Source: a virus. Taken from it: DNA of 27,246 nucleotides. The notes below the pieces were generated by a model that did no database searches, was not told where the DNA came from, and worked only from the letters and a program-made list of their open reading frames with translations. The stretch spans positions 1-27,246 of IMG/VR virus record IMGVR_UViG_3300047667_000540; one strand, given 5' to 3'. Each line of letters opens with the position of its first letter. The first letter of the stretch is position 1. Of this stretch, positions 26,723 through 27,246 are shown one piece after another. A program made the translations under genes and the position numbers.

Positions 26723-26946
26723 TAATACTTTAAATCATATTCTACTGAAACTGCCATATTAGAATTAAACTTTTTCCAAGGCAAAACCTCATCGTTTTTA
26801 GTTATAAATATATTATACGATTGGTCTTTTTCTTTAAAAAGAATATCACTAATTATATGCCCTCCATAAACCTCTTGTCCAGTGGCATAATGCATAGCTT
26901 CATTCTTATAGTCTGCTCCTATACTAATCTTTCTTATCTTCGACAT
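26722..26946 (-). CDS. Small phage protein of unknown function, 74 aa
   Basis: Begins MSKIRKISIGADYKNEAMHY, with a probable beta-rich core (GQEVYGGHIISDILF, then YNIFITKNDEV) and a C-terminal SVEYDLKY. The SIGADYK...AMHY...GQ opening looks conserved and I recall similar small proteins in marine phage genomes, but no function is known to me. It overlaps the 85-aa gene by 23 bases and the GroES-like gene by one base (TAGTG), so the three are probably translated in a coupled way. No signal peptide or membrane segment is seen. Confidence 0.7.
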   Translation of the reverse strand: MSKIRKISIGADYKNEAMHYATGQEVYGGHIISDILFKEKDQSYNIFITKNDEVLPWKKFNSNMAVSVEYDLKY

Positions 26947-27181
26947 TTTCTTCTATCTTAGTATAAGATCCATCAGATAAGTCTATGTTTACATTTCCGT
27001 ACTTTTCTTGAAACTTTATTTTAAACTTCTCTAATTTTTCCCCGTTATCTTTTAAGTGCTTGATAAATAAGCTCTTTTGAAACTCTATTCTACCAATAGA
27101 AGTTAAAAAATCTTGACCTTCTTTTGTTAATTCTTGAACTTTAGAAAGTTCGTCTTTTGTTAATTTATTTTTTTTTGACAT
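26924..27181 (-). CDS. Small charged coiled-coil protein of unknown function, 85 aa
   Basis: Starts MSKKNKLTKDELSKVQELTK and is dominated by charged helix (Lys and Glu) with heptad-like spacing, followed by EKYGNVNIDLSDGSYTKIEE and an acidic end. The YGNVNIDLSDG segment looks conserved, but I cannot assign a family. The start lies directly after a TCAAA-type pentamer repeat and there is no Shine-Dalgarno sequence. Its last 23 bases overlap the next gene. Expressed early in the transcript that leads to the terminase. Confidence 0.68.
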   Translation of the reverse strand: MSKKNKLTKDELSKVQELTKEGQDFLTSIGRIEFQKSLFIKHLKDNGEKLEKFKIKFQEKYGNVNIDLSDGSYTKIEENVEDKKD

Positions 27182-27196
27182 TTGATTTGATTTGAT
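27182..27196 (-). repeat. Three tandem TTGAT pentamers abutting a start codon
   Basis: Plus-strand TTGAT is repeated three times directly against the ATG of the 85-aa gene, so the minus strand reads ATCAAATCAAATCAAATG. It is the fourth pentamer repeat in the window in the same position relative to a start codon, with a different unit from the others. Confidence 0.5.
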
Positions 27197-27208
27197 TTTA
27201 TTGTTTTA

Positions 27209-27246
27209 TTAATATACTGCTACTAAATTACTTCCTGCAGTTATTC
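27209..27246 (-). CDS. C-terminal end of an upstream gene, partial
   Basis: The only minus-strand frame without an early stop at the right edge encodes ITAGSNLVAVY and then two in-frame stops (TAA TAA), 28 bases before the 85-aa gene. In a window packed this tightly it is probably the end of the previous gene. Eleven residues are too few to name it or to be sure. Confidence 0.3.
   Translation of the reverse strand, partial: ITAGSNLVAVY

Noticed and set aside
1-27246. Stop-codon reassignment as seen in some crAss-like phages
   Set aside because: TAA, TAG and TGA all terminate genes at sensible positions next to following starts, and no long gene is broken by in-frame TAG or TGA.
27197-27246. 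Promoter before the 85-aa gene
   Set aside because: The A/T-rich stretch contains TATA-like strings, but no convincing -7/-33 Bacteroidetes pair or sigma-70 pair with proper spacing, and the stretch overlaps the probable end of another gene.

Overview
The window is a contiguous, AT-rich piece of a tailed-phage genome carrying the packaging, capsid and tail genes. Every supported gene lies on the minus strand, so transcription runs from the right end to the left end. The large terminase, portal and major capsid proteins have the sequence character of crAss-like (Crassvirales-type) phages. No tape-measure, sheath or long-tail tube gene is present, and T7-like adaptor and nozzle proteins are, so the virion is inferred to be short-tailed (podovirus). 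Almost no gene has a Shine-Dalgarno sequence; starts instead follow A/T-only leaders such as TAAATATG. That is typical of Bacteroidetes and their phages, so a marine flavobacterial host is a reasonable inference. TAA, TAG and TGA all end genes, so the standard code fits.

Layout in transcription order. (1) 27246-25909: the tail end of an upstream gene, two small overlapping genes of unknown function, a tandem-GroES-like protein, and a 91-aa protein in the position of a small terminase. (2) 25912-21273: large terminase and portal. (3) 21247-18150: scaffold-like protein, major capsid protein and a small capsid-associated protein, closed by a strong intrinsic terminator with a UUCG tetraloop. (4) 18093-16835: a second small protein apparently related to the first, and a conserved 261-aa protein, closed by a second terminator. 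(5) 16776-6842: two ring/adaptor-type proteins and two nozzle (muzzle)-type proteins of 1836 and 683 aa. (6) 6827-1: a cupin-like protein, a T7 gp14-like helical protein ending in a short S74 chaperone-like domain, a 615-aa protein and a very large protein that runs off the left edge. The large protein carries an HExxH zinc-metallopeptidase motif near the window end. This last set is the probable ejected cargo, parallel in order to T7 genes 13-16.

Packing is dense: adjacent genes overlap or are separated by at most about 60 bases. The longest gaps hold the two terminators, and no stretch over 300 bases lacks a gene. No tRNA, CRISPR array, insertion sequence, integrase or attachment site was seen. 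The most interesting points are the metalloprotease motif in the putative cargo protein, the phage-encoded double GroES fold upstream of the head genes, the terminator-bracketed head genes, the S74 domain on an internal-type protein, a beta module reused in three tail proteins, and pentamer repeats abutting several start codons.
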